Positions 55,497 through 63,626 of a DNA stretch of 64,000 bases are shown here, piece after piece. The stretch comes from Aquimarina amphilecti (GTDB lineage Bacteria > Bacteroidota > Bacteroidia > Flavobacteriales > Flavobacteriaceae). The stretch lies in NCBI RefSeq assembly GCF_900109375.1, contig NZ_FOAB01000003.1, positions 396,830 through 460,829 on the forward strand, read 5' to 3'. Under the pieces are notes generated by a model. It had not been told where the DNA came from. It worked only from the letters and a program-made list of their open reading frames with translations, and ran no database searches. The translations under genes were made by a program, and so were the position numbers. The stretch's first letter is position 1. The number at the start of each line of letters is the position of its first letter.

Positions 55497-56223
55497 TTTC
55501 TTTTAATAACTTTTTAATATCCTCTAATAGCACTGTAACTTGTTCTTCTTCTCCGTTTTCATCCATCTTTTCTTCAACACCTATTGTACCTCTATAGTAA
55601 ATAATAGGATTACCCGAAGCATCATAACGTGACCTAATATACCCTTCTTGGTCTATAAGTGCAAAATATCCATTATGCTCAAATCCTCCAGGAACCTCCG
55701 GATTTTCTGCTGCATAAATATTAAAACCAGCATTAGCCAATTCATATAAATCTTCTCGCTCTCCTGTAAGCAAGTTCCAATCTGGATTAACTATTCCATA
55801 ATTTTCTGCATATTTTTTAAGAATCCGAGGTGTATCTCTTTTAGGATTAATCGTAAAAGATGCTATTCCAAAATTTTGATAATCTTTAAGTTTATTTTGT
55901 AAATAAACTAGATTACGACTCATTTTAGGGCAGATAGTAGGGCAACTAGTAAAGAAAAAATCCACTACATATACTTTCCCTTTATAATCATGATTAGTAA
56001 TCAATAAACTATCTTGATTTAGAAATGCGAATTCTGGAACTTTTCTAGGTTTGCCATTAATCTTTAAGTATGAAAGTTTTTCATTAGCTACAGGATTATC
56101 AGCACTCATTCTATCATTTTTAACAATAGAAGTATCCTTTACTCTATTTACAATTTTAGGAATAAAAATAATTCCAAAAATCAGAATTACAAATGATATA
56201 CCTACATATGAATATTTTTTCAT
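55489..56223 (-). CDS. SCO1/SenC family copper chaperone
   Basis: A 244-residue thioredoxin-fold protein with an N-terminal transmembrane anchor. The copper site CPTIC (Cys94, Cys98) lies in FFFTSCPTICPKMSRNL, and the third ligand His in FEHNGYFALID. SCO proteins deliver copper to the CuA site of cytochrome oxidase. It starts three bases after the thioredoxin-like gene ends. Confidence 0.93.
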   Translation of the reverse strand: MKKYSYVGISFVILIFGIIFIPKIVNRVKDTSIVKNDRMSADNPVANEKLSYLKINGKPRKVPEFAFLNQDSLLITNHDYKGKVYVVDFFFTSCPTICPKMSRNLVYLQNKLKDYQNFGIASFTINPKRDTPRILKKYAENYGIVNPDWNLLTGEREDLYELANAGFNIYAAENPEVPGGFEHNGYFALIDQEGYIRSRYDASGNPIIYYRGTIGVEEKMDENGEEEQVTVLLEDIKKLLKENE

Positions 56224-56226
56224 CCC

Positions 56227-56880
56227 TTATCTTTCTTTACGATCTGCTTTATATTTTTTCAATGCTAAACGGTATTCAGCTAGGATAACTTTTACATCAT
56301 CTACCATTACGTTGTTTAGATCAGCAACAGAACTAGTATCGTATCCGTAAACCTTTAGTTCATTTTTCGCTTGGTTTTCTTCCCTTCCTCTTAGATTTGC
56401 ATCCTTATCAATAATAAAAACATAATTGGTAGCATTTTTATCATTTAATTCATAAGGTGTTTTAAGTCCTTTAAAAAACCGTTGTATACTCTCTGGAGTA
56501 CCAAAAAGAAACTTCCAACCAGAAACATCAGTAATATCATCTAATTCTTCTAAAAGATCTTTAGCAGCACTTTCACTTCCGTATGGCAATACCATTACTA
56601 ATTGAAAATCCCTAAACTCTTGATTCTTCTTATAAATTTTCTGATTTAGATTAAACGCGTTCCCTTTTTTGTTAGCTACATCTTCCCCAAAAAAACCTAA
56701 AATTGTAATCTTATCTTCTAATGTAATTCGTTCTTTTGTAAGACTTTCAAAATCATCTAAATTTCCTATAGACTTTTCTAGCACAGGAAGTTTAGAAAAA
56801 TTATCAACTGCTGAAGCAAAAAACAAATACATTACTATTGGTAGTATAAATAGTATCCCAAGAACTAAAAATTTTTTCAT
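56227..56880 (-). CDS. Membrane-anchored thioredoxin-like protein without CxxC
   Basis: A 217-residue protein with one N-terminal transmembrane helix (VLGILFILPIVMYLFFASAV). The rest resembles the SCO/thioredoxin fold (ITILGFFGEDVANKKGNAFNL, FQLVMVLPYG, NYVFIIDKDANLRGREE) but has no cysteine at all. It is next to SCO, so a structural or degenerate SCO-like role is likely. This is an inference; no named family was assigned. Confidence 0.75.
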   Translation of the reverse strand: MKKFLVLGILFILPIVMYLFFASAVDNFSKLPVLEKSIGNLDDFESLTKERITLEDKITILGFFGEDVANKKGNAFNLNQKIYKKNQEFRDFQLVMVLPYGSESAAKDLLEELDDITDVSGWKFLFGTPESIQRFFKGLKTPYELNDKNATNYVFIIDKDANLRGREENQAKNELKVYGYDTSSVADLNNVMVDDVKVILAEYRLALKKYKADRKER

Positions 56881-56914
56881 TAAATCATTTACTTTACTTC
56901 GTTTACAAAAATAA

Positions 56915-56942
56915 AAAAGACGGTTGAAAACAACCGTCTTTT
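56915..56942 (-). terminator. Hairpin terminator between oxidase subunit IV and the thioredoxin-like gene
   Basis: Perfect stem AAAAGACGGTTG / CAACCGTCTTTT, loop of four, with T-rich continuation on the minus strand. It splits the cytochrome oxidase genes from the assembly genes, perhaps only partly. Confidence 0.88.
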
Positions 56943-56989
56943 ACTATCTTTTATTATGTTTTTAACTTAAAAACAACGATGGGCTTTAA

Positions 56990-57349
56990 TTAAAAGTCCC
57001 AACTTTTGTGTCCAGCCTTAAATACTTCATAAATGTAATCACCTTCTGTTAATAATATAAATATTAAATAACTAATAAGGAATACTGCCGTCCATACTAC
57101 TGCTCTACGTAAACCTTTAGTTTCACCTTCCATGTGCATAAAAGACCAAGTAATATAATAGGCTTTGTATATAGTAAGAATTATGAAAATCCAATTAAGT
57201 AATTTCATACTAATTACTGTAGTTTCTATTAAAAATGCAGGTTTTATAATACCTAAAATTACTTCTACTATCGTAACTACAGATAATAAAATAAATACTT
57301 TCCAGATTTTAGCCGTATTCGATTCGTGATGTGCTGTATCGTGTGCCAT
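56990..57349 (-). CDS. Cytochrome c oxidase subunit IV
   Basis: A 119-residue protein with three transmembrane segments (VFILLSVVTIVEVILGII, LNWIFIILTIYKAYYITW, AVVWTAVFLISYLIFIL) and the family histidines in SFMHMEGETKG. It matches the bacterial caa3-type subunit IV. It follows the second subunit III gene by 27 bases. Confidence 0.88.
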   Translation of the reverse strand: MAHDTAHHESNTAKIWKVFILLSVVTIVEVILGIIKPAFLIETTVISMKLLNWIFIILTIYKAYYITWSFMHMEGETKGLRRAVVWTAVFLISYLIFILLTEGDYIYEVFKAGHKSWDF

Positions 57350-57376
57350 AATATCTATTATAAATTCTTTTAATTA

Positions 57377-58360
57377 TTAAACTAGGTAGAAGAATGTAAA
57401 TACAAATACCCATACCAAATCGACAAAGTGCCAATAAAGACCTACTTTTTCGACCATCTCATAGTTCTTCCTTCTTTCATAGGTTCCTATTATCACATTA
57501 AAAAATATGATGATATTAATTACAACACCGGATAATACGTGAAATCCGTGAAAACCAGTAATAAAGAAAAAGAAATTAGCAAACAAAGGTGTTCCATATT
57601 CATTATGAACCAAATTAGCTCCTTCTACAACACCAATAGCATCAGTATTCAATCTTCTTAAAGATTCTTCTCTAGTTAATATTGTTTTTTCTCCTTTCTC
57701 GGTAAGAATTTGAGTTCTTATCAAAAGATCGCTTCTTTTAGAAAAACCTGCTCTAATCTCATCAACAGTGTATGTAGGTAGCGTTCCTTCCTTATCGTAC
57801 CAAATACCCATTTTACTTTCATGCTGTAGTCTTTCCTTGTGATTATCTACAACAGCAATATCATGTAATGCTACTCTATGACCATCTTTATCAACAAATT
57901 GTAATATCTGACCACCTTTAGTCTCTATAGCTCCATACTCTCCTTTGATGAAATTTTTCCACTCCCAAGCCTGAGAACCAACGAATATTGCACCTCCAAT
58001 AATAGTAAGAAACATATAAAGAATAACTTTCTTTTGTTTCATTTGATGACCAGCATCTACAGCAAGTACCATTGTCACAGAAGAAAATATCAATATAAAT
58101 GTCATTAATGCCACATAGTACATCGGTGCATCTACGCCATGAAGAAACGGGAAGTGATTAAACACTTCATCCGCTATCGGCCATGAATCAATAAATTTAA
58201 ATCTCGAAAAACCGTAAGCAGCAAGAAACCCAGAGAATGTAAGCGCATCAGATAGGATAAAAAACCACATCATCATCTTACCATAACTCACCTTGAGTGG
58301 CTGATTGCCTCCGCCCCAAGTTTTACCTTCTGTACCTGTATTAGTAACAGTTGTTTCCAT
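57377..58360 (-). CDS. Cytochrome c oxidase subunit III (long form)
   Basis: A 327-residue subunit III with transmembrane segments before and after a soluble insertion of about 100 residues (roughly 140-240: FVDKDGHRVALHDIAVVDNH, ILTEKGEKTILTREESL). The C-terminal part FFFITGFHGFHVLSGVVINI and LYWHFVDLVWVFVFTFFYLV is the family hallmark. It lies next to a shorter subunit III gene, so this operon encodes two. Confidence 0.9.
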   Translation of the reverse strand: METTVTNTGTEGKTWGGGNQPLKVSYGKMMMWFFILSDALTFSGFLAAYGFSRFKFIDSWPIADEVFNHFPFLHGVDAPMYYVALMTFILIFSSVTMVLAVDAGHQMKQKKVILYMFLTIIGGAIFVGSQAWEWKNFIKGEYGAIETKGGQILQFVDKDGHRVALHDIAVVDNHKERLQHESKMGIWYDKEGTLPTYTVDEIRAGFSKRSDLLIRTQILTEKGEKTILTREESLRRLNTDAIGVVEGANLVHNEYGTPLFANFFFFITGFHGFHVLSGVVINIIIFFNVIIGTYERRKNYEMVEKVGLYWHFVDLVWVFVFTFFYLV

Positions 58361-58408
58361 ATAAAGAATTTGGTATTGTTAAATTTTCCACAAAAGTAAT
58401 CAATTTTA

Positions 58409-58990
58409 TTATCTCACAAAATATAAAAATAAAAAGAGATAAACCCACAAAACATCTACGAAATGCCAATACATAGCACCCAGTTCTAAACCAAGGGTTT
58501 GCCCTCTTTTATACTTTTGTTTAAAATGATTATAAATTACGACTAAAAGTACTAGTAGCCCAACAATTACGTGAACTATATGTAATACTACAATGATATA
58601 CAAAAATGTTGGAACAATATTAGCAGATGGCCCTGTAAAATAATAGCCTTGTGACATAATATCTTCAAAACCCTGAAATTGCATAAAAACAAATAATACT
58701 CCTAACCCAAACGTAGTTAACAACAATAATGTTGCTAAACTTCGATTTTGATTATCAATTGCCTTTTTTGAAAGAAAAAACGATATACTACTAGCTATAA
58801 TTACCAAAACACTTAAAATAAAAGCATTCGGAAAAACTAAATCTGTTAACCAATCTTCCCTTGTTTTACTAACTACATAAGCACTTGTAAGACCCGCAAA
58901 CGTCATAGTCATGCTTATCATCGCAAACCACATCATGGTCTTTTTTGCTCTCTTCTGTTTTTCGTTTGTTGTTCCTTGGGTTAAATCCAT
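58409..58990 (-). CDS. Cytochrome c oxidase subunit III (short form)
   Basis: A 193-residue protein with five hydrophobic segments ending AMYWHFVDVLWVYLFLFLYF, and IIVVLHIVHVIVGLLVLLVV. These are heme-copper oxidase subunit III features. Its start overlaps the heme O synthase gene by ten bases, so the two are coupled. Confidence 0.9.
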   Translation of the reverse strand: MDLTQGTTNEKQKRAKKTMMWFAMISMTMTFAGLTSAYVVSKTREDWLTDLVFPNAFILSVLVIIASSISFFLSKKAIDNQNRSLATLLLLTTFGLGVLFVFMQFQGFEDIMSQGYYFTGPSANIVPTFLYIIVVLHIVHVIVGLLVLLVVIYNHFKQKYKRGQTLGLELGAMYWHFVDVLWVYLFLFLYFVR

Positions 58991-59892
58991 GCACGAATAA
59001 ATTTATCTGCTACATATATAATTTGTAACAATGTTATATAAGACACACTAGCCAACATTAATTGTTTAGCTGTTTTAGCATCTCTAACTTTATATAAACG
59101 AATTGCATATCGCAATAAAAAGACTCCTAGTATCAATATTAGAACTCCCGAAATCGGAGTAATGTATAATTTGCCAGTAACACCAAATACTGGTATTAAT
59201 GACGTTGCTACAGTCCACACAGTGTATATTACAATTTGTGTAGCAGTACTTTTATCTCTTTTACCAGTAGGCAACATAAAGAAACCTCCTTTTTTATAAT
59301 CGTCAAATAAAAACCAACCTATTGCCCAAAAATGAGGAAATTGCCAGAAAAACTGTATCATAAACAAGGTACCAGGCTCTATTCCAAAATCATTGGTAGC
59401 TGCAACCCATCCCAACATAAACGGAATAGCACCAGGAATAGCTCCTACAAATACAGATAAAGGTGTTTTTGTTTTTAACGGTGTATACAGGCTAACATAA
59501 ATAAATATAGAAATCGCACCAAACATGGCAGTTTGAGGATTAATAAAATATAAAACAGAAATACCCGAAATAGTAAATACCGCAGCAATAATGAAGGCAG
59601 TGTTTACCGTCATTCTACCAGAAGGAATTGGCCTGTTTTTAGTACGATCCATCAAAACATCAAGATCTCGTTCTATAATTTGATTAAAAGCGTTAGATGC
59701 CCCGACCATAAAATACCCTCCTATTGCCAAAAGCACTAAAGTACTCCAAGAAATAGTGTCTACTCCTAAAAGATAACCAGCTACGGAAGAGAATACTACA
59801 CTTAATGCTAAACGCATTTTAGTGATCTCTTTAAAATCCTGAATAACAGAAACTTTGGCAGTATCGACTTGGGTTATACTCAAATTTTGCAC
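58981..59892 (-). CDS. cyoE: Protoheme IX farnesyltransferase (heme O synthase)
   Basis: A 303-residue UbiA-family prenyltransferase. Motif NAFNQIIERDLDVLMDRTKNRP carries the Asp-rich prenyl-diphosphate site; the second is LFDDYKKGGFFMLP. About eight transmembrane segments. It adds a farnesyl group to heme b for the oxidase encoded downstream. A consensus promoter lies upstream. Confidence 0.95.
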   Translation of the reverse strand: MQNLSITQVDTAKVSVIQDFKEITKMRLALSVVFSSVAGYLLGVDTISWSTLVLLAIGGYFMVGASNAFNQIIERDLDVLMDRTKNRPIPSGRMTVNTAFIIAAVFTISGISVLYFINPQTAMFGAISIFIYVSLYTPLKTKTPLSVFVGAIPGAIPFMLGWVAATNDFGIEPGTLFMIQFFWQFPHFWAIGWFLFDDYKKGGFFMLPTGKRDKSTATQIVIYTVWTVATSLIPVFGVTGKLYITPISGVLILILGVFLLRYAIRLYKVRDAKTAKQLMLASVSYITLLQIIYVADKFIRAWI

Positions 59893-59923
59893 GTTAACTA
59901 AATGTCTTTTTAAAAAAGTTGTG

Positions 59924-59954
59924 CAAAGATATGCCTTAAATGGATTATAGACAA
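59924..59954 (-). promoter_or_regulatory. Bacteroidota-type promoter of the cyoE-oxidase operon
   Basis: Minus strand: TTG (59952-59954), 20-base spacer, TATCTTTG (59924-59931), 31 bases before the cyoE ATG at 59892. Confidence 0.7.
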
Positions 59955-60073
59955 CTTATAACTATTTATAATTCACCTTTTAACAACTGTTTTATCTTAA
60001 AACAGTCATTTAGCTATAATTAAGGGAGCAATAATGAAGTGCAATCAACTTATGGAGAAAACAAACTTTAAAA

Positions 60074-60107
60074 AAAACCCCGATCTATCAAAGACAGATA
60101 GGGTTTT
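60074..60107 (-). terminator. Imperfect hairpin terminator after the last tonB gene
   Basis: AAAACCC and GGGTTTT form the base of an interrupted stem, with ATCTATC / GACAGAT inside, next to T-rich sequence. It lies just beyond the stop at 60114. Confidence 0.6.
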
Positions 60108-60113
60108 AAAAAC

Positions 60114-60854
60114 TTAATTTTGAATTTTAAATGTAATAGGTAAAATATATTTAACCTTCACTGATTCATCACCTATTTTACCAGGCCTCATATTTGAAAA
60201 TTTCTTTACCACTCTTCTAGCTTCTTTTTCCAAAGCAGGATGTGGCGCCCTAACCTTAACGTCATTTATAACCCCATCTTTATCTACTTGAAATTGAACA
60301 TAAATCCTTTGCAATCCTTTAAGACCATACTCAGCACCGAGGTCAGCATTGAACTTTCTTGAAACAATTTGTTTAATTTTACCAGAAAGACATGATATTC
60401 TCTCATCATTAGTGTCTAAATCCTCACATCCTGGATAAATAGGTGCTACGGCAACTTTATCAATATCATAAACAACTTCCTCTGTATTACCTATATCAGG
60501 AATAGAATCTACCGGAACTTCCTTGGACCTTGAATCATCGCCTCCTGTGGTTAGCACCTTTTTAAGATCTTCTAAAGCTGTATTATCATCCACCTCTTTT
60601 GGCTTTGTCCAGTCAGGTTTCTTGGTCATCTTTGTTTTAACAACCTCTTTCTTAGGCTCTTCTTCAACCTTAAACACATCCATCGTAAAACTCACTTCTT
60701 CATTTTCATTAGAAGCAATTTCAGGAGGTTCAACCACAGAAATAGAGGAATACATCTCGAACATTACAAAAGTGAATAATAGGCTAGCTATAAGCCCAAT
60801 TTGAAAACTTACCAATGTACTTTTTCGTACATTAGCATCATGCTTGTTACTCAT
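60114..60854 (-). CDS. TonB-family energy transducer, paralogue 1
   Basis: About 246 residues: N-terminal transmembrane segment (LVSFQIGLIASLLFTFVMFEMY), an acidic/basic periplasmic linker with few prolines (VDDNTALEDLKKVLTTGGDD), and a TonB C-terminal domain (APIYPGCEDLDTNDERISCL, GLKGLQRIYVQFQVDKDGVI, VRAPHPALEKEARRVVKKF). ATG 60854 (MSNKHDANVRK) is chosen because the same start occurs in paralogue 2; the upstream in-frame TTG would begin near the hairpin. It couples the proton-motive force to outer-membrane receptors. Confidence 0.88.
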   Translation of the reverse strand: MSNKHDANVRKSTLVSFQIGLIASLLFTFVMFEMYSSISVVEPPEIASNENEEVSFTMDVFKVEEEPKKEVVKTKMTKKPDWTKPKEVDDNTALEDLKKVLTTGGDDSRSKEVPVDSIPDIGNTEEVVYDIDKVAVAPIYPGCEDLDTNDERISCLSGKIKQIVSRKFNADLGAEYGLKGLQRIYVQFQVDKDGVINDVKVRAPHPALEKEARRVVKKFSNMRPGKIGDESVKVKYILPITFKIQN

Positions 60855-60909
60855 ACTATTTAGTTTTAACGTTACAATTAAAATCTGGATCAACAAGCAT
60901 ACCAAAAAG

Positions 60910-60941
60910 GAATCCCGCTTACGATTATCGTAACGGGATTC
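60910..60941 (-). terminator. Hairpin between tonB paralogues 2 and 1
   Basis: Stem GAATCCCG-TTACGA / TCGTAA-CGGGATTC with one bulged base. It lies just beyond the stop at 60963 and just upstream of the leader of paralogue 1. Confidence 0.8.
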
Positions 60942-60962
60942 TAATATTATATACTATTTCGT

Positions 60963-61706
60963 TTAGTTTTGAATCTTAAACACTATCGGTAATTGATATT
61001 TCACTGTTACTGGTGTCTGGCGCTGTTTACCTGGCGTCATTGTTGGGAATAGACGAATTACTCTTTCTGCTTCCTTTTTTAGTTTTGGATGCGGAGCTCG
61101 TACCTGTATATTCTGTATAGTTCCATCTGCCGCCACATCAAACAATGCATATATCCTTTGCACACCACTAAGGCCATAATCACTTCCAATACCTGTATTA
61201 AATTTTCTAGAAATGATTTTACTAATCTTCTCAGAAAAACATGCTGCTTTTTCCTTGTTAGTCTTTAAACGTTCACACCCAGGAAAAATAGGCACATCCT
61301 CTACTACTGAAAAAGGCACATTATCAGGAATTTCCTCCTCTTCTTTATCCTCTATTGCATCAGGATTAAATGAAGTAGTTTCCTCAGGTTCTTCATTTTT
61401 AAACTCTTCTGTTACATCATCTAGAACCACATCATCTTCTACAACATCAAAATCAGTTGGATCTGGAATGGGAACAGGCTTCTTTTGTGCAACTACCTTT
61501 TGTTCCGGCTCTTGATAAACCTCAAATGCGCCATCCCAAACAAATGACTCATCCTCTAAAACTACTTCTTTATCAGAAGCTTTATTAATGGGTTGTGAGG
61601 TGTACACCTCAAACATCACATAAGTGAATAATAGACTTGCTACAAGTCCAATCTGAAAGTTCACTAATGTGCCTTTTCGCACATTAGCATCATGCTTGTT
61701 ACTCAT
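60963..61706 (-). CDS. TonB-family energy transducer, paralogue 2
   Basis: About 247 residues, start MSNKHDANVRKGTLVNFQIG almost identical to paralogue 1, a transmembrane helix, a Glu/Asp/Val-rich linker (DFDVVEDDVVLDDVTEEFK) and a TonB C-terminal domain (VPIFPGCERLKTNKEKAAC, GLSGVQRIYALFDVAADGTI, MTPGKQRQTPVTVKYQLP). The CxxxC-like pair of cysteines (PGCE...AACF) is kept in all three copies. The linker differs strongly from paralogue 1 while the ends are conserved. Confidence 0.88.
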   Translation of the reverse strand: MSNKHDANVRKGTLVNFQIGLVASLLFTYVMFEVYTSQPINKASDKEVVLEDESFVWDGAFEVYQEPEQKVVAQKKPVPIPDPTDFDVVEDDVVLDDVTEEFKNEEPEETTSFNPDAIEDKEEEEIPDNVPFSVVEDVPIFPGCERLKTNKEKAACFSEKISKIISRKFNTGIGSDYGLSGVQRIYALFDVAADGTIQNIQVRAPHPKLKKEAERVIRLFPTMTPGKQRQTPVTVKYQLPIVFKIQN

Positions 61707-61763
61707 ATTATTTAGTTTTAACGTTACAGTTAATACTAAACACAACAAGCATACCAAAAAAGA

Positions 61764-61791
61764 ATCCCCTTTGTATTATTACAAAGGGGAT
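61764..61791 (-). terminator. Hairpin between tonB paralogues 3 and 2
   Basis: Stem ATCCCCTTTGTA / TACAAAGGGGAT with loop of four; a T run follows on the minus strand. Confidence 0.88.
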
Positions 61792-61816
61792 CAAAATATT
61801 TTAAAAAATACCTTAC

Positions 61817-62542
61817 TTAATCCTGAACTTGGAAAACAATTGGTAAAGAATACAGTACACCTACCGCTTTTCCTCTTTGTTTACCTGGTGTCATTTTAGG
61901 TAACATTTTTATAACTCTTTGAGCTTCTTTTTCTAATCTTGGATGTGGCCCTCTGGCTTGAACACCAACGATTTTACCACTTCTATCAATTTTAAAACGA
62001 ACATAAATCCTGTTCACTCCAGAAAGACCTAATTCACTTCCTAACTCTGTATTAAACTTACGGTTAACAAACTTCTTAACCTTATCACTCATACACTTCT
62101 TTTTTGCAGTGTTTCCAGCCTCTTTTTCACAACCAGGAAAAACCGGTACATTTTCAATTACTGCAAAAGGAACATCAGCAATTTCTTCTTCTTCTTCAAC
62201 ATCTTCTACCTCTTCTACCTCAACTATCTCTTCTTCCTGATTTGTTTCAGTAGATTCGATAATAGTCTCTTCTACCTCTTCCTCATCTTCTACAACATCG
62301 ATAATTTCTGGTGCTGGAGGTGGAGGTGGAGGTGGAGGTGGTGTATTTAAATTCTGAGTAATAGGCACTTCCTCTTCCTCTAATTCATCAAGGTTAACTT
62401 GACCTATATCAATATTACTTCTGTCATAGGTTTTCCACTCTATACTTTGCCAAGTAACAAACAAAACTAAAATTAGTCCAAGTTGTAAAAACAAGGCACT
62501 TTTTTTGGTCAAATCTGCTTTAGGATTTTTCTTCGGTTCCAT
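61817..62542 (-). CDS. TonB-family energy transducer, paralogue 3 (proline-rich)
   Basis: A 241-residue TonB: helix (KSALFLQLGLILVLFVTW), then NLNTPPPPPPPPPAPEIIDV, a long Glu/Val-rich stretch (VEEVEDVEEEEEIADV), and the C-terminal domain (VPVFPGCEKEAGNTAKKKC, GLSGVNRIYVRFKIDRSGKI, MTPGKQRGKAVGVLYSLPIV). The nine-proline run is the classic TonB spacer and is absent from the two paralogues. It is the likely founder copy. Confidence 0.9.
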   Translation of the reverse strand: MEPKKNPKADLTKKSALFLQLGLILVLFVTWQSIEWKTYDRSNIDIGQVNLDELEEEEVPITQNLNTPPPPPPPPPAPEIIDVVEDEEEVEETIIESTETNQEEEIVEVEEVEDVEEEEEIADVPFAVIENVPVFPGCEKEAGNTAKKKCMSDKVKKFVNRKFNTELGSELGLSGVNRIYVRFKIDRSGKIVGVQARGPHPRLEKEAQRVIKMLPKMTPGKQRGKAVGVLYSLPIVFQVQD

Positions 62543-62695
62543 ACTACAATGTTATTATATGATTGCTAAAATAGCTAATTTCTTTTGTAATTTCCAATTA
62601 AACGTAAAAATGTAAACCTAAAAATGCAATTTTTAACTTTTAAAACACACATTTTATCTATCTCATAAAACGTACATAGTTCCATAAATTTAATA

Positions 62696-63088
62696 TTACG
62701 AAACTTTTATTCTAAAGCTAACTAATTTGTTTTTAAGCATTATCATCACTATTACTGCTAAAACAATGCCAGAAGTATTTGCTAAAACGTCATTCCAATC
62801 AGAATTTCTATAGCTAGTTAAGGTATCTTGACAAAATTCCATCAACAACCCAAACAAAAAGGCAAAAACAGCTGAAATTAACAAACTTTTAGAAAAACTC
62901 ATTGACTGTTTTCTCGAAAAAAAGAAAAACAAAAACCAAACTATTGCAAATACAAAATATGCTAAAAAGTGTCCGATTTTATCACTTCCTTCTACCTTAA
63001 TATCAACTGGAATAAGAACTTTTGCTAAAGATAACCAGGTTATCACGCAGGTATACAATACCGCTAGCCAAAGCAAATATCTACGCAC
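62696..63088 (-). CDS. VanZ family membrane protein
   Basis: A 130-residue protein with four transmembrane segments and the VanZ motif [19 protein letters not shown], later [29 protein letters not shown]. VanZ-like proteins are linked to glycopeptide tolerance in some bacteria, but most have unknown roles. It overlaps gcvH by eight bases and sits between gcvH and the tonB gene, a common flavobacterial order. Confidence 0.9.
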   Translation of the reverse strand: MRRYLLWLAVLYTCVITWLSLAKVLIPVDIKVEGSDKIGHFLAYFVFAIVWFLFFFFSRKQSMSFSKSLLISAVFAFLFGLLMEFCQDTLTSYRNSDWNDVLANTSGIVLAVIVMIMLKNKLVSFRIKVS

Positions 63089-63461
63089 CTATAAGTTCTT
63101 TGTACCCATCAGCAGATAAAAGCTCATCCACCTGAGAAGCGTCAGCAATTTTAATTTTCACCATCCATCCGTCACCGTATGGGTCTGTATTAACTAGTTC
63201 TGGATCGCTCTCTAAAGTCTCATTGAATTCAGTAATCTCTCCTGTTAATGGAAGGAATAAATCCGAAACTGTTTTTACAGCCTCCACGGTTCCAAAAACT
63301 TCTTCTTGTTCTAATTCTTCTCCAACTGTCTCAACCTCGACATAAACGATATCACCTAATTCTCCTTGCGCAAAATCAGTAATTCCTACCGTAGCTATAT
63401 CTCCATCAATCTTGATCCATTCGTGATCTTTTGTATATTTTAATTCTGAAGGAATATTCAT
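63081..63461 (-). CDS. gcvH: Glycine cleavage system H protein
   Basis: A 126-residue lipoyl carrier: [35 protein letters not shown] is the family start (broken into two strands), lipoyl Lys63 in [12 protein letters not shown], and [16 protein letters not shown] near the end. It shuttles the aminomethyl group of glycine. It lies between sprA and vanZ, coupled to the latter. Confidence 0.96.
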   Translation of the reverse strand: MNIPSELKYTKDHEWIKIDGDIATVGITDFAQGELGDIVYVEVETVGEELEQEEVFGTVEAVKTVSDLFLPLTGEITEFNETLESDPELVNTDPYGDGWMVKIKIADASQVDELLSADGYKELIGA

Positions 63462-63626
63462 CCGAAATAGTATTTAAAATGTTGTTATTATTTTGAAGAC
63501 GAAAATAAATTTATTTTATCAAATTTTAGAAAAACAGATCTAAAATTTATTAAAAATTAATCATTAACGGGTTTAATTAAAAAAAACTAACAAATCTCTT
63601 TTTTAATCAATCACACAAAACCATCA

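Noticed and set aside
60855-61757. Longer N-terminal starts for tonB paralogues 1 and 2 (MVCLL-type)
   Set aside because: They use a TTG next to the hairpin, and the shared similarity there is explained by the duplicated leader.
62320-62345. GGTGGA repeat as a microsatellite
   Set aside because: It is the coding DNA of the proline run in the TonB protein.
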